Assembly (NCBI GenBank): GCA_902522115.1
Contig: CABYUV010000007.1
Coordinates: forward strand, 1 to 61,347
Direction of reading: 5' to 3'
Source: an uncultured Pelagibacteraceae bacterium
GTDB taxonomy: Bacteria; Pseudomonadota; Alphaproteobacteria; Pelagibacterales; Pelagibacteraceae
DNA: 61,347 bases
Shown here: positions 36,738 through 45,180 of the stretch, one piece after another
Position numbering within the stretch: position 1 is the first letter of the stretch
Layout: each line of letters opens with the position of its first letter
Notes under the pieces: model-generated
What the model was told of the DNA's origin: nothing
Database searches by the model: none
Seen by the model: only the letters and a program-made list of their open reading frames with translations
Made by a program: the position numbers and the translations under genes

Positions 36738-37565
36738 GATAATGGTTGGAACTTTAGTCAATCTTGGTTTTATTGATTTATTTCCTACAATTATATTTTT
36801 GTCATAATTTTCCAAATCAACCTCAGGATGAGGATTTCCATCATTGATTAATGGCCACGCATCACAAGCTCTATAACCAAATAAAATTAACGGTCTTGAG
36901 TTATTCATTTGATTGTGTCCAGACCCATGAACTGATCTACAATGAAAAAATACTACTGTTCCAGCTGTTCCAGTTATAGAAACACTATCTTTAGTTCCTA
37001 TTTTATTTTTCTTAGTGTCTATTTTTCCAACAAAATAATTTTCTTTGCTGTGGTGGCTGTACAATTTCTTTTTGTGTGAATTCTTAATTATTTTAAGTGG
37101 CCCATTTTTCTCGTAGCAATCATCTAAATATATACCAACAGTAATTAAATCATCATTTGTATGAGGATAAAAAGCCCAATCTTGATGCCATCCAATTTCA
37201 CTGCCTTTTTTCTTATTTGGAAGCTTAAAATTTAATTTACCTAGATGAAATCTTACTGTTCCACCTAATAATTTTTTAGCTATGGATATAATTCTTTTAT
37301 CTCTAGATAATTCATAGAAAACTTTATGCCTGTTCTGAGGATTATTTAGTCTTAGAATTTCTTTATTTTTTGGAGAACCTGAATTGTAGACAAAATGGTA
37401 ATTATCATAAGACTGAGTTCCATTTACACCATTACCTTTTTTTCTTTTTTTTTCTTTTGAAATTACTTCATTAACAATTTTATTAATTTTATTTATCTTT
37501 GTTTGAGAAATTAGATTTTCTTTAACTAGAAAGCCATTTTTTTTAAATAAATTTAAATCATTCAT
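36684..37565 (-). CDS. Phytanoyl-CoA dioxygenase (PhyH) family Fe(II)/2-oxoglutarate oxygenase
   Basis: 293 residues. Iron ligands are H127 and D129 in GWHQDWAFYPH and H213 in CRSVHGSGHN; R224 in SRPLILFGYR would bind 2-oxoglutarate. Length and motif spacing fit the PhyH family, whose members hydroxylate lipids, compatible solutes, or phosphonates (PhnY). The substrate cannot be told. Its 3' end is duplicated at 28.6 kb next to glpD. In an order without the ugp block it would directly precede the arsenate operon on the same strand. Confidence 0.85.
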   Translation of the reverse strand: MNDLNLFKKNGFLVKENLISQTKINKINKIVNEVISKEKKRKKGNGVNGTQSYDNYHFVYNSGSPKNKEILRLNNPQNRHKVFYELSRDKRIISIAKKLLGGTVRFHLGKLNFKLPNKKKGSEIGWHQDWAFYPHTNDDLITVGIYLDDCYEKNGPLKIIKNSHKKKLYSHHSKENYFVGKIDTKKNKIGTKDSVSITGTAGTVVFFHCRSVHGSGHNQMNNSRPLILFGYRACDAWPLINDGNPHPEVDLENYDKNIIVGNKSIKPRLTKVPTIIPLPKRKHYVSIYELQKN

Positions 37566-37650
37566 AAATGCAGATTATAAATAAAAATAAATCTTCTTAT
37601 AAAAAATACAATGTTTAATTAAATTATTAATAAAATTTAGTAATTTTAAA

Positions 37651-38244
37651 TTATTTTTTTAATGCATCTTCAAGATAATCCAATCTATCTTGACCCCAAA
37701 AAATCTCATTATTTAAGACATATGAAGGAGCACCAAATACATGGTTATTAACTGCATCTTTTGAATTTTTTTGGTACTCAATGTTTACTTCGTCAGTTAA
37801 AGCTAACTTTTTCATTTCCTCAAAATTTAAATTTAATTTTTCACAAATTTCCCGAAGTATTTTGTGATCTGAAAGATCTTTATCCATAGACCATAAATAT
37901 TTTAAACACTCATTTCCAAAATGAAGTTTAATTCCCATTTTATTTGAGGCGATTACAAATTTTGCTGGCAAATGTGGATCACTAGGTGGAAAAAATTTTG
38001 GCTGTTTAATAATTGGCAAACCTAATTTATTTGAAATTCTCTCCATTTCCAAAAGTCTGTACTTTTGTCTTGCAGGGTGTCTTTTAGGAACTGGTAATCC
38101 TCCGGTATTTGGAAAAATTTCACCAACTAAATCAAGTGGTTTTTCTATTACTTCTAAATTATATTGACTTACTATTTTTGTAAATCTATCAGCACCTAAG
38201 TAAGTAAATGGAGACAAGACACTAAAATAATATTCAATTTTCAT
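37651..38244 (-). CDS. 2-hydroxychromene-2-carboxylate isomerase family (DsbA-like fold) protein
   Basis: 197 residues. IEYYFSVLSPFTYLGADRF, with SPFTY replacing the CxxC of thioredoxin-like proteins, and the C-terminal VFGAPSYVLNNEIFWGQDRL identify the HCCA isomerase/DSBA family (kappa-class GST-like). It would use glutathione or rearrange an aromatic acid; the real substrate is unknown. It follows the peroxiredoxin-like gene by 7 bp, so it shares its transcript. Confidence 0.83.
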   Translation of the reverse strand: MKIEYYFSVLSPFTYLGADRFTKIVSQYNLEVIEKPLDLVGEIFPNTGGLPVPKRHPARQKYRLLEMERISNKLGLPIIKQPKFFPPSDPHLPAKFVIASNKMGIKLHFGNECLKYLWSMDKDLSDHKILREICEKLNLNFEEMKKLALTDEVNIEYQKNSKDAVNNHVFGAPSYVLNNEIFWGQDRLDYLEDALKK

Positions 38245-38251
38245 TATTTAT

Positions 38252-38791
38252 TTAATTAAGTGCAAACTGCTTAATTTTTTCAAATTCAAAATGATCTGCA
38301 ATGTCCTTTTTAGCATAATAAACATCTTGAACTACACCATCCTCATTAATTAGAACGTCGGTCACAGCTATATCTAAATGACCTTTTATTCTTGTAGGAA
38401 TATATCCTTTCATCATAGCAGGAATAATTTTATGTGCTTTAAACAACATTGCGTTTAGTGTTTTACTCACTGATCTCTCAATTTCATATTTTTGAAAATA
38501 TTCAAAATTTTCATCTGCTAATACTGTGAATGGTAAATTCTTATGCTTATCCATATATGATTTTAAATTATCTACTGGTGAATGAAATATTCCAACATGC
38601 GTAAAATTATTTCCAAGTTCACCAAATCTCTTATTAATTTCATTAAGTCTTAGGTTGCAGAAGCTACAACCTGCGATTCTATAAAAAGTTAATAAGACTT
38701 TTTTCCCTAAGGTCTGAGATAAATTAAATGAGTTACCATTCTGATCTGGAAGTGTAATTTCCTCTAATTTATCGCCAGTGCTAATTTTCAT
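38252..38791 (-). CDS. Peroxiredoxin-like (AhpC/TSA, redoxin) family protein
   Basis: 179 residues, thioredoxin fold. The active site is AGCSFCNLR, a CxxC-like pair at about residues 42-45; LPDQNGNSFNLS and VLLTFYRIAGC precede it as in AhpC/TSA proteins. It probably reduces peroxides or disulphides in the cytoplasm (no signal peptide). It lies 32 bp downstream of znuA and 7 bp upstream of the HCCA-like gene, so it may be expressed from the Zur-controlled znuA promoter. Confidence 0.82.
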   Translation of the reverse strand: MKISTGDKLEEITLPDQNGNSFNLSQTLGKKVLLTFYRIAGCSFCNLRLNEINKRFGELGNNFTHVGIFHSPVDNLKSYMDKHKNLPFTVLADENFEYFQKYEIERSVSKTLNAMLFKAHKIIPAMMKGYIPTRIKGHLDIAVTDVLINEDGVVQDVYYAKKDIADHFEFEKIKQFALN

Positions 38792-38823
38792 ATTCTACAT
38801 TATATAGAAATATGAATGCTTTG

Positions 38824-39882
38824 TTAACAACCTTTAAACGAAGCAGACATATTTCTAATTAAATTGAAATACAAGTCTTTTCCTGGGTCTAGAGTCGCTC
38901 CTAATGGGTCAACTACACCGGTTTTAATATTCATATCTTTTGCAACTGCTTTAATGATATCAGGGTTGAATTGAGGTTCAGAAAATACACAAGCAACTTT
39001 ATCGTGTTCAATTATCTCTCTGATTTCTGCTAGTTGTTCTGCTCCAGGCATTACATCTGTATTAACAGTAAAAGCACCTAATATATTTACATTAAATCTT
39101 TTCTCAAAATACTGATAAGCATCATGGAATACAATTGAAGCAACACTGCTACTTAAATCAGTCATTACATCAATTGTAAGTTTATCGATTTCTTGTAAAG
39201 CTTTAGCTAAATTACTTTTATATTTAGCTTCATTTTTAGGATCATTTTCAATTAAATGTTCTGCCATTTCATTTAACATAGCTTTTGCATTAATTGGGTC
39301 CAACCAAATGTGTGGATCAAATTCACCATGAGCATGTCCATCATGATCGTCATGTCCGTGGTCGTCATGATCATCCTCTTTTTTACCATGATCGTCATGA
39401 TCGTGGTCGTGATCATCTTCTTTTTTACCATGGTCATCATGTCCATGATCGTCATGATCATCTTCTTTTTTACCGTGATCGTCATGTCCGTGATCGTCAT
39501 GATCATGTTCGTCAAAAATATTTCTCTCTCTAAATTTTAATACTTGTAATCCTTTAGTTTCCATTAATTCAATTTTTTCTGCTTTCTTAGCAATTGAACT
39601 CAATGGTTTTTCTAAAAAACTCTCTAAATCTTCACCAACCCAAAATATTAGGTCTGCATTTTGTAGCATTTTTGCGTGCGAAGGTTTCATTGCAAATCCG
39701 TGTGGAGAGGCATATCCATCAACTATTAAATCAGGTTTAGCAATACCATCCATTAAGTAACTAGCTAATGAATGAATTGGTTTAATAGAAGCAACTACTT
39801 TTATTTCAGCATTTGCTGGTGTAAATAATGTTAGAATTGATAATATTGAGAATATAAGTGGTATTTTTTTAATATTTTTCAT
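38824..39882 (-). CDS. znuA: Zinc ABC transporter periplasmic zinc-binding protein ZnuA
   Basis: 352 residues. The signal peptide (about 1-25) ends PANA. Cluster 9 metal-binding residues include H37 in SIKPIHSLA, H191 in HIWLDP and the histidine in VFHDAYQYF. Between lies a Zn-chelating His/Asp loop at about residues 126-185 built from 15-residue repeats, longer than the loop of most ZnuA proteins. It hands Zn(II) to ZnuB. It is divergent from znuC-znuB-zur, with Zur boxes between. A final Cys ends the protein. Confidence 0.94.
   Translation of the reverse strand: MKNIKKIPLIFSILSILTLFTPANAEIKVVASIKPIHSLASYLMDGIAKPDLIVDGYASPHGFAMKPSHAKMLQNADLIFWVGEDLESFLEKPLSSIAKKAEKIELMETKGLQVLKFRERNIFDEHDHDDHGHDDHGKKEDDHDDHGHDDHGKKEDDHDHDHDDHGKKEDDHDDHGHDDHDGHAHGEFDPHIWLDPINAKAMLNEMAEHLIENDPKNEAKYKSNLAKALQEIDKLTIDVMTDLSSSVASIVFHDAYQYFEKRFNVNILGAFTVNTDVMPGAEQLAEIREIIEHDKVACVFSEPQFNPDIIKAVAKDMNIKTGVVDPLGATLDPGKDLYFNLIRNMSASFKGC
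39328..39507. repeat. Tandem repeat encoding the ZnuA histidine-rich loop
   Basis: Roughly four units of 42-45 bp encode DHDDHGHDDHGKKED and variants (units of 15, 15, 14 and 15 residues). Such repeats change length easily by slippage. Because the unit is a multiple of three and lacks stops in other frames, open frames appear on both strands; only the znuA frame is considered real. Confidence 0.9.
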
Positions 39883-39901
39883 AATAAGTAATTTAATTGG
39901 T

Positions 39902-39934
39902 TGTTATAATATAACGTTATGTAATAATATAACA
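39902..39934. promoter_or_regulatory. Two Zur boxes between znuA and znuC
   Basis: TGTTATA-A-TATAACG (39902-39916) and TGTAATA-A-TATAACA (39920-39934) match the Zur palindrome TGTTATAnTATAACA with one mismatch each. Their centres are 18 bp apart, allowing two dimers. The 71-bp region serves divergent znuA and znuC, so both arms of the transporter and zur itself would be repressed by zinc-bound Zur. Confidence 0.85.
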
Positions 39935-39953
39935 TTTATAAGTCAAGCAATAT

Positions 39954-40700
39954 ATGAGCTCAGAAAATAGTACATTAGTAAAACTAAATAACGCTGGTTT
40001 TAAACAAAATGATAAATGGCTAGTTGAAGGTGTTTCATTATCTGTTAAAAAGGGAAAAATCGTTACACTTATTGGACCTAATGGCTCTGGAAAAAGTACT
40101 ACCGCAAAAATTGCATTGGGAATTTACAAAAACATAGAAGGAAGTGTTGAGAAATACACAAATAAAGTTGGATATGTTCCTCAAAAAATATCTATTGATT
40201 GGACCTTACCCTTAAGAGTTTATGATTTTATGCTTTTAACTGAAAATATTAAAGATGAGGCAATTGATGAAGCGCTTACGTTAACAGGTGTTATCCATCT
40301 TAAGAATAAAAATTTAGGAAATTTATCAGGTGGTGAATTTCAAAGAGTTTTAATCGCAAGAGCTATTTCAAAAAAACCTGAATTATTAGTTCTTGATGAA
40401 CCTGTTCAAGGAGTCGATTACACTGGCGAGATTGCTTTGTATGAATTAATAAAAAGAATTTCTGATACACTAAATTGTGGAATTCTATTAATCTCACATG
40501 ATTTGCATACAGTTATGACTGCAACTGATCATGTGGTTTGTTTAAATGGCCACGTATGTTGCTCTGGATCACCAATGGATGTTGCTAAAAACAATGAATA
40601 TAAATCCTTATTTGGTGAACAAGCATCTCAAATTCTTTCTGTATATGAACATAAACATGACCACGTTCATTCTGATGAGGGAGAAATAAAGAAAAACTAA
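39954..40700 (+). CDS. znuC: Zinc ABC transporter ATP-binding protein ZnuC
   Basis: 248 residues. Walker A is GPNGSGKST, signature LSGGEFQRVLIARA, Walker B LLVLDEPVQGVD, H-loop LLISHDLHTVM. The C-terminus has a histidine-rich tail (EHKHDHVHSDEG), common in zinc ABC ATPases. It starts 20 bp after the second Zur box and is followed by znuB after 1 bp. Confidence 0.94.
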   Translation: MSSENSTLVKLNNAGFKQNDKWLVEGVSLSVKKGKIVTLIGPNGSGKSTTAKIALGIYKNIEGSVEKYTNKVGYVPQKISIDWTLPLRVYDFMLLTENIKDEAIDEALTLTGVIHLKNKNLGNLSGGEFQRVLIARAISKKPELLVLDEPVQGVDYTGEIALYELIKRISDTLNCGILLISHDLHTVMTATDHVVCLNGHVCCSGSPMDVAKNNEYKSLFGEQASQILSVYEHKHDHVHSDEGEIKKN

Positions 40701-40701
40701 T

Positions 40702-41505
40702 ATGTTTGATGATTTTTTTATAAGAGCATTATTTGCAGGAATAGGAATTGCATTTGTGACAGGACCATTAGGTTGTTTTGTAGTATGGAGAAGATTATCT
40801 TATTTTGGTGATACATTAGCTCATTCAGCACTTCTTGGTGTAACAATGGCATATACCTTAGATTTAAATATTGCTATTTCAGTGTTTTTAATTTCTTCAG
40901 TAATCGCATTAATCCTTATTCAACTACAGAAAAAAACTAATTTACCCGGGGATGCTTTGCTTGGTCTTTTAGCTCATTCTTCATTAGCTGTTGGATTAGT
41001 AGTAATAGGTTTTTTAGCATTTATTCGTTTTGATATTATGGGTCTTTTATTTGGTGATATACTAGCTGTAACAACTGATGACTTATTAATTATCTGGACT
41101 GGTGGAGCATTAATTTTATTAGTTCTAAAATTAATTTGGAAACCATTGTTTGCATCAACAGTTAATTATGAATTAGCAGAAGCAGAAGGATTAAACCCAG
41201 ATAGAGCAAAAGCTATTTTTACAATTCTTATGGCTGCTGTGATAGCAATATCAATTAAAATGGTTGGTCTATTGTTAATTACGGGTATGCTAATTATACC
41301 CGCTGCAATGGCTAGAAATATCTCAGATAGTCCTCAAAAAATGGTTATATTTTCAATTATTGGTGGATTACTGTCTGTTGTATTAGGTTTATATTCTTCA
41401 TTAGAATTTAATACATCTTCAGGACCATCTATAATAGCTGCCTCGTTAGTATTATTCATACTGTCTTTATTTAAAATAAAACAATCGATTAAATTGAAAA
41501 ACTGA
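40702..41505 (+). CDS. znuB: Zinc ABC transporter permease ZnuB
   Basis: 267 residues, ABC-3 family permease with about eight helices. LGCFVVWRRLSYFGDTLAHSALLG is the family signature (seen split), and HSSLAVGLV, LLLITGMLIIPAAMARN follow. It carries zinc delivered by ZnuA across the inner membrane. It is located between znuC and zur, as in many alphaproteobacteria. Confidence 0.94.
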   Translation: MFDDFFIRALFAGIGIAFVTGPLGCFVVWRRLSYFGDTLAHSALLGVTMAYTLDLNIAISVFLISSVIALILIQLQKKTNLPGDALLGLLAHSSLAVGLVVIGFLAFIRFDIMGLLFGDILAVTTDDLLIIWTGGALILLVLKLIWKPLFASTVNYELAEAEGLNPDRAKAIFTILMAAVIAISIKMVGLLLITGMLIIPAAMARNISDSPQKMVIFSIIGGLLSVVLGLYSSLEFNTSSGPSIIAASLVLFILSLFKIKQSIKLKN

Positions 41506-41529
41506 TAACATATTGATAAGAATTTAAAG

Positions 41530-41928
41530 ATGCAAAAAGAACATAACCTTTCCAAAAATCAAAAAATAATTTTTGACTTAATTGATAAATCTGGTGGGCC
41601 AATGAAAGCTTATTCAATCCTTTTTAATGTTCAAAAAAAAGGAATTAAAGCGCCACTACAAGTTTACAGAGCATTAGGCAAATTAGTTGAAATAGGAAAA
41701 ATCCATAAGATTGAAAGCAGAAATGCTTTTATAGCTTGTCAAAATTCAAGCTGTCAGGTTTCAAAAGCAACAGCTTTTTCAATTTGCGAAAGTTGTGAGA
41801 ATGTATCAGAAATAAGTAATTCAAAACTTTCAAAATATTTATCTAACTTTTCAGATAACTCTGGAATGAAATATAGCAAATACAATTTAGAATTTTTTGG
41901 TTTATGTAAAAAATGTAAATCAAAATAA
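41530..41928 (+). CDS. zur: Zinc uptake regulator Zur (Fur family)
   Basis: 132 residues. The winged helix (about 8-68) includes APLQVYRALGKLVEIGKIHK. The structural zinc site is formed by C86-x2-C89 (ICESCENV) and C126-x2-C129 (LCKKC). It is closer to Zur than Fur by context and by the Zur boxes upstream of znuC. It overlaps the next gene by one base (TAATG), which puts an unrelated-looking dehydrogenase on the same transcript. Confidence 0.9.
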   Translation: MQKEHNLSKNQKIIFDLIDKSGGPMKAYSILFNVQKKGIKAPLQVYRALGKLVEIGKIHKIESRNAFIACQNSSCQVSKATAFSICESCENVSEISNSKLSKYLSNFSDNSGMKYSKYNLEFFGLCKKCKSK

Positions 41929-42926
41929 TGGGCACAGTTTCATTAACTTTAGACGAAATATTTGAACTAGCTAAAAAAACTCTTTTGGCAAATGGTTGTG
42001 ATGATGAAACAGCATCAATTTTATCAGACCTAATTAGAAACGCTGAAAGAGATGGTTCTGTATCACACGGTTTATTTAGATTGCCAGCTTATGTAACAGG
42101 TCTTAAAGGTGGAAAAATAAATGGAAAAGGAAAACCAGAAGTAAAAAAAATATCTCCTTCAGTAATTAAAGTTGAAGGAAATAATTGTTTAGCTCCTGTT
42201 GTTTTAAATAAAGGATTGCCTGAATTAGAAAAAGCCGCAAAAGAAAATGGTGTAGCTGTGTTAGCAATAAATAATTCACATCATATGGCTGCTATGTGGC
42301 CTGAAACAGAAAAATTAGCAGAAGATGGCTTAGTTGCATTTGCTTGTACATCTTATAAGCCTGCAGTTGCACCTGCTGGTGCAATAAAACCTTTGTTTGG
42401 AACAAACCCAATTTCATTTGCTTGGCCACGTCCAGGTAAAACACCAGTTGTTTATGATATGGCAACTGCTTCAATGGCAATGGGAGAAGTACAAGTTGCT
42501 AAAAGAGAAGGACACAAAGTTCCACTTGGAACTGGTTTAACTAAAGATGGTAAAGAAACAACTGATCCAGGGGAAATTGCTGATGGTGGAGTTTTATTAC
42601 CCTTTGGTGGTTACAAGGGATCTGCAATTGCTATGATGGTAGAATTAATGGCAGGTGCATTAGTTGGAGATAATTTTAGTTTTGAAACTGCTGCCAAAGA
42701 TAATAATGATGGTGGTCCTCCAAGTGGCGGTGAATTCATACTAGCAATTAATCCAGACAAAACATCAGGTACTAATTGGCAAAAACATGCTGACGAATTT
42801 TTTGAAAAAATGAAATCAATGGGTGAAGTAAGATTACCTGGAGAAAGACGTCACAAGAATAGAATGGATACTGGTCCAAGAAATATAAACGAAGAATTAG
42901 TAAATAAAATTAAATCTTTAAGCTAA
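41928..42926 (+). CDS. Malate/L-lactate dehydrogenase family (Ldh_2) oxidoreductase
   Basis: 332 residues. SVSHGLFRLPAYV, AINNSHHMAAMWPETE and FGTNPISFAWPRPGK are conserved in the Ldh_2/MDH2 family of NAD(P)-dependent 2-oxoacid reductases (malate, sulfolactate, ureidoglycolate, piperideine-2-carboxylate). The exact substrate cannot be decided. It starts on the zur stop and its last 9 bases overlap the convergent xthA. Confidence 0.85.
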   Translation: MGTVSLTLDEIFELAKKTLLANGCDDETASILSDLIRNAERDGSVSHGLFRLPAYVTGLKGGKINGKGKPEVKKISPSVIKVEGNNCLAPVVLNKGLPELEKAAKENGVAVLAINNSHHMAAMWPETEKLAEDGLVAFACTSYKPAVAPAGAIKPLFGTNPISFAWPRPGKTPVVYDMATASMAMGEVQVAKREGHKVPLGTGLTKDGKETTDPGEIADGGVLLPFGGYKGSAIAMMVELMAGALVGDNFSFETAAKDNNDGGPPSGGEFILAINPDKTSGTNWQKHADEFFEKMKSMGEVRLPGERRHKNRMDTGPRNINEELVNKIKSLS

Positions 42927-43694
42927 ATTAATCTCAATTGGTGTGTGATCAGAGGGCTTTTCTCTACCACGTGGATCTTTATTAATATTAATATCTTTAA
43001 TTTGATCAATTATAGAATTTGAAACTAAAAAATGATCAATCCTCATGCCATTATTTTTTTGCCAGGCACCTCTCATATAATCCCAAAATGTATATCCTTC
43101 TTTATCTTCATAAAAATGTCTGTAAACATCATTAAAACCAAGATTAATCATTTCCCTAAATTTTTTTCTTATTTCAAGTCGGTATAATGCGTCGTCTTCA
43201 AAACTTTTAACATTATAAACATCTTCTGCTGAAGGGATAATGTTGAAATCACCAGCTAAAATAATATTTGAATTTTTTTTAGATAAAGTTTTTAACTGTT
43301 TTATTAATTGATCAAGCCAATCTTTTTTGTAATCATATTTTTCAGTATCTACAGGATTACCATTAGGGGTATAAATATTAATTAATTGAATATTTTTTTT
43401 CTTATGCTCAAATTCAGCTGAAATTATTCTTGATTGTTTTAACTTATCCTTAATTAAATCTGTTTTGACATTTTTTAATTTATTTTTTGAGATGATCGCT
43501 ACACCATTGTAACTTTTTTGACCAAATACATGACTTTCATAGTCCATTGATGAAAAATCATCATATGGAAAATTAACATCTTCAGTTTTGATTTCCTGCA
43601 TCATTAAAATATCAGGTTTATATTTTAATAAATAGCTTTTGATATTTTCAATTCTCGCTCTTACAGAGTTTACATTCCAAGATGAAATGAGCAT
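42918..43694 (-). CDS. xthA: Exodeoxyribonuclease III (AP endonuclease)
   Basis: 258 residues from the ATG at 43694, which reuses the stop of the upstream gene (TAATG) and gives the standard N-terminus MLISSWNVNSVRARI; an upstream in-frame start at 43724 only adds residues from the erpA region. Catalytic motifs are MMQEIKTED (metal-binding E), LAGDFNI (D, N) and the terminal SDHTPI (D, H). It repairs abasic sites. Confidence 0.92.
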   Translation of the reverse strand: MLISSWNVNSVRARIENIKSYLLKYKPDILMMQEIKTEDVNFPYDDFSSMDYESHVFGQKSYNGVAIISKNKLKNVKTDLIKDKLKQSRIISAEFEHKKKNIQLINIYTPNGNPVDTEKYDYKKDWLDQLIKQLKTLSKKNSNIILAGDFNIIPSAEDVYNVKSFEDDALYRLEIRKKFREMINLGFNDVYRHFYEDKEGYTFWDYMRGAWQKNNGMRIDHFLVSNSIIDQIKDININKDPRGREKPSDHTPIEINLA

Positions 43695-44011
43695 TAAAGT
43701 GAGAAAGAAACTCCACAACCACATGAAGATTTGGTTTGTGGATTAGAAATTTTGAATTGTTCACCAATTAGTTCAGAAACATAATCAACTTCAGACCCTT
43801 TTAGTAAATCAGCTGAAGTTTTATCAATTAAAATATTTTGATAATTTAAATCATCATCTTGTTTTGATTTATCAAAAGTAAATTCATATTGAAAACCAGA
43901 GCATCCTCCACCTTTAATAGCGATTCTAAAGAATGATCCTTTGTCTTTTTTCGATAACAAATTATCTATTTGTTTTAACGCTTTATCCGTAAATTTAATT
44001 TCTTTAATCAT
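43694..44011 (-). CDS. erpA: Iron-sulfur cluster insertion protein, ErpA/IscA (HesB) family
   Basis: 105 residues, A-type carrier. The three ligand cysteines are in GGGCSGFQYEF and the C-terminal SCGCGVSF. It delivers Fe-S clusters to apoproteins. It is coupled with xthA by a one-base overlap and is divergent from dgt with 50 bp between; erpA/iscA next to dgt and xthA is a usual alphaproteobacterial order. IscA and ErpA cannot be told apart with certainty. Confidence 0.87.
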   Translation of the reverse strand: MIKEIKFTDKALKQIDNLLSKKDKGSFFRIAIKGGGCSGFQYEFTFDKSKQDDDLNYQNILIDKTSADLLKGSEVDYVSELIGEQFKISNPQTKSSCGCGVSFSL

Positions 44012-44061
44012 GTCTGAACACTGGTATTACTAATATAATACTTAATTATTTAAATTAAAGG

Positions 44062-45180
44062 ATGAAAAAAGACACTTTGTTAGGCGTATTTAAAAGTAAA
44101 GGTAGACTTAATAAAGAAGCTAATTCAAAATATAGATCTCCTTTTCAGCGTGACAGAGATCGTATAATTCATAGCGCATCATTTAGAAGATTAAAGCATA
44201 AAACCCAAGTATTTGTTAATACAGAAGGGGATCATTTTAGAACAAGGATTACTCATTCAATTGAAGTTGCGCAAATAGCAAGATCAATTGCAAAATATCT
44301 AAAATTAAATGAAGATTTAGCTGAAACCTTAAGTCTTGCGCATGATTTAGGGCATACACCATTTGGTCATGCAGGAGAGGATGCTTTAGATGAGTGTATG
44401 GAAAACCATGGTGGTTTTGATCATAATCTTCAGACACTAAGAATAGTTATGTTTTTAGAGAATAAATATTTTAAATTTGCTGGACTAAATTTAACTCTTG
44501 AAACTTTAGAAGGACTTTTAAAACATAATGGACCAGTAGACGACCTAAGTATGGTCAATAAACTAATTGGTTTAAAAACTTTTAAAAACAAAATTAATTT
44601 TAACACCTATGCATCATTAGAAGCTCAAATATCAGCAATATCAGATGATATTGCCTATAATAATCATGATATTCAGGATGGAATTAAAGCTAATTTATTT
44701 AAGCTTGAGGAATTAGTAGAATTAGATTTTTTCAAAAATATTTACCAAAGATATAAAAACAAAATAAATAAAAAAAATTATAAAATTGCTATTTACCAAA
44801 TCATAAGAGACTCAATAGATATTATGATAAGAGATTTACTAAGTAATACAGAAAAAAATATTAAAAAATTTAAAATTAAGTCATTAAAAGATGTATCAAA
44901 ATCAAATCAATTAATAGTTTCGTTTTCAGGTCAAATAGAAAATTCAGAACAAGAAATTAGATCATTTTTAAGACATAGAATGTATGACAATAAATCGGTA
45001 CTTAATAAGAATCAAAGAGGTAAAATGATAATTAAGAAATTATTTAAAATAATTAAATCAAATCCTAGAAAATTTCTTACTAAAGAGCAATTGACTAAAG
45101 ACAAATATAGAGCTATTTCAGATTTTATATCTGGTATGACAGACAGATACGCAATTAACCTTTACAACGATAATAAATGA
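44062..45180 (+). CDS. dgt: Deoxyguanosinetriphosphate triphosphohydrolase-like protein
   Basis: 372 residues of the HD superfamily. HD-type metal ligands are in RTRITHSIEVAQIA and LAHDLGHTPFGHAGED; a further D is in AISDDIAYNNHDIQDG. Length matches the type 2 dGTPase-like proteins common in alphaproteobacteria. It hydrolyses dNTPs to nucleosides and triphosphate. It overlaps argS by four bases (ATGA), the first link in the dgt-argS-x-nagZ-scpAB-tat series. Confidence 0.92.
   Translation: MKKDTLLGVFKSKGRLNKEANSKYRSPFQRDRDRIIHSASFRRLKHKTQVFVNTEGDHFRTRITHSIEVAQIARSIAKYLKLNEDLAETLSLAHDLGHTPFGHAGEDALDECMENHGGFDHNLQTLRIVMFLENKYFKFAGLNLTLETLEGLLKHNGPVDDLSMVNKLIGLKTFKNKINFNTYASLEAQISAISDDIAYNNHDIQDGIKANLFKLEELVELDFFKNIYQRYKNKINKKNYKIAIYQIIRDSIDIMIRDLLSNTEKNIKKFKIKSLKDVSKSNQLIVSFSGQIENSEQEIRSFLRHRMYDNKSVLNKNQRGKMIIKKLFKIIKSNPRKFLTKEQLTKDKYRAISDFISGMTDRYAINLYNDNK

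Noticed and set aside
39328..39507. Regular repeats that might be a CRISPR array
   Set aside because: No unique spacers; the units are in frame and encode the His-rich loop of ZnuA.
39273..39540. Open frames on both strands across the ZnuA histidine repeat
   Set aside because: They arise because the 45-bp repeat has no stops in several frames; their products are low-complexity Met/Thr or His/Arg strings and lack ribosome-binding sites.
43695..43724. Longer N-terminus for xthA
   Set aside because: It reads through the 3' end of the erpA gene in another frame; MLISSWNVN is the conserved start.
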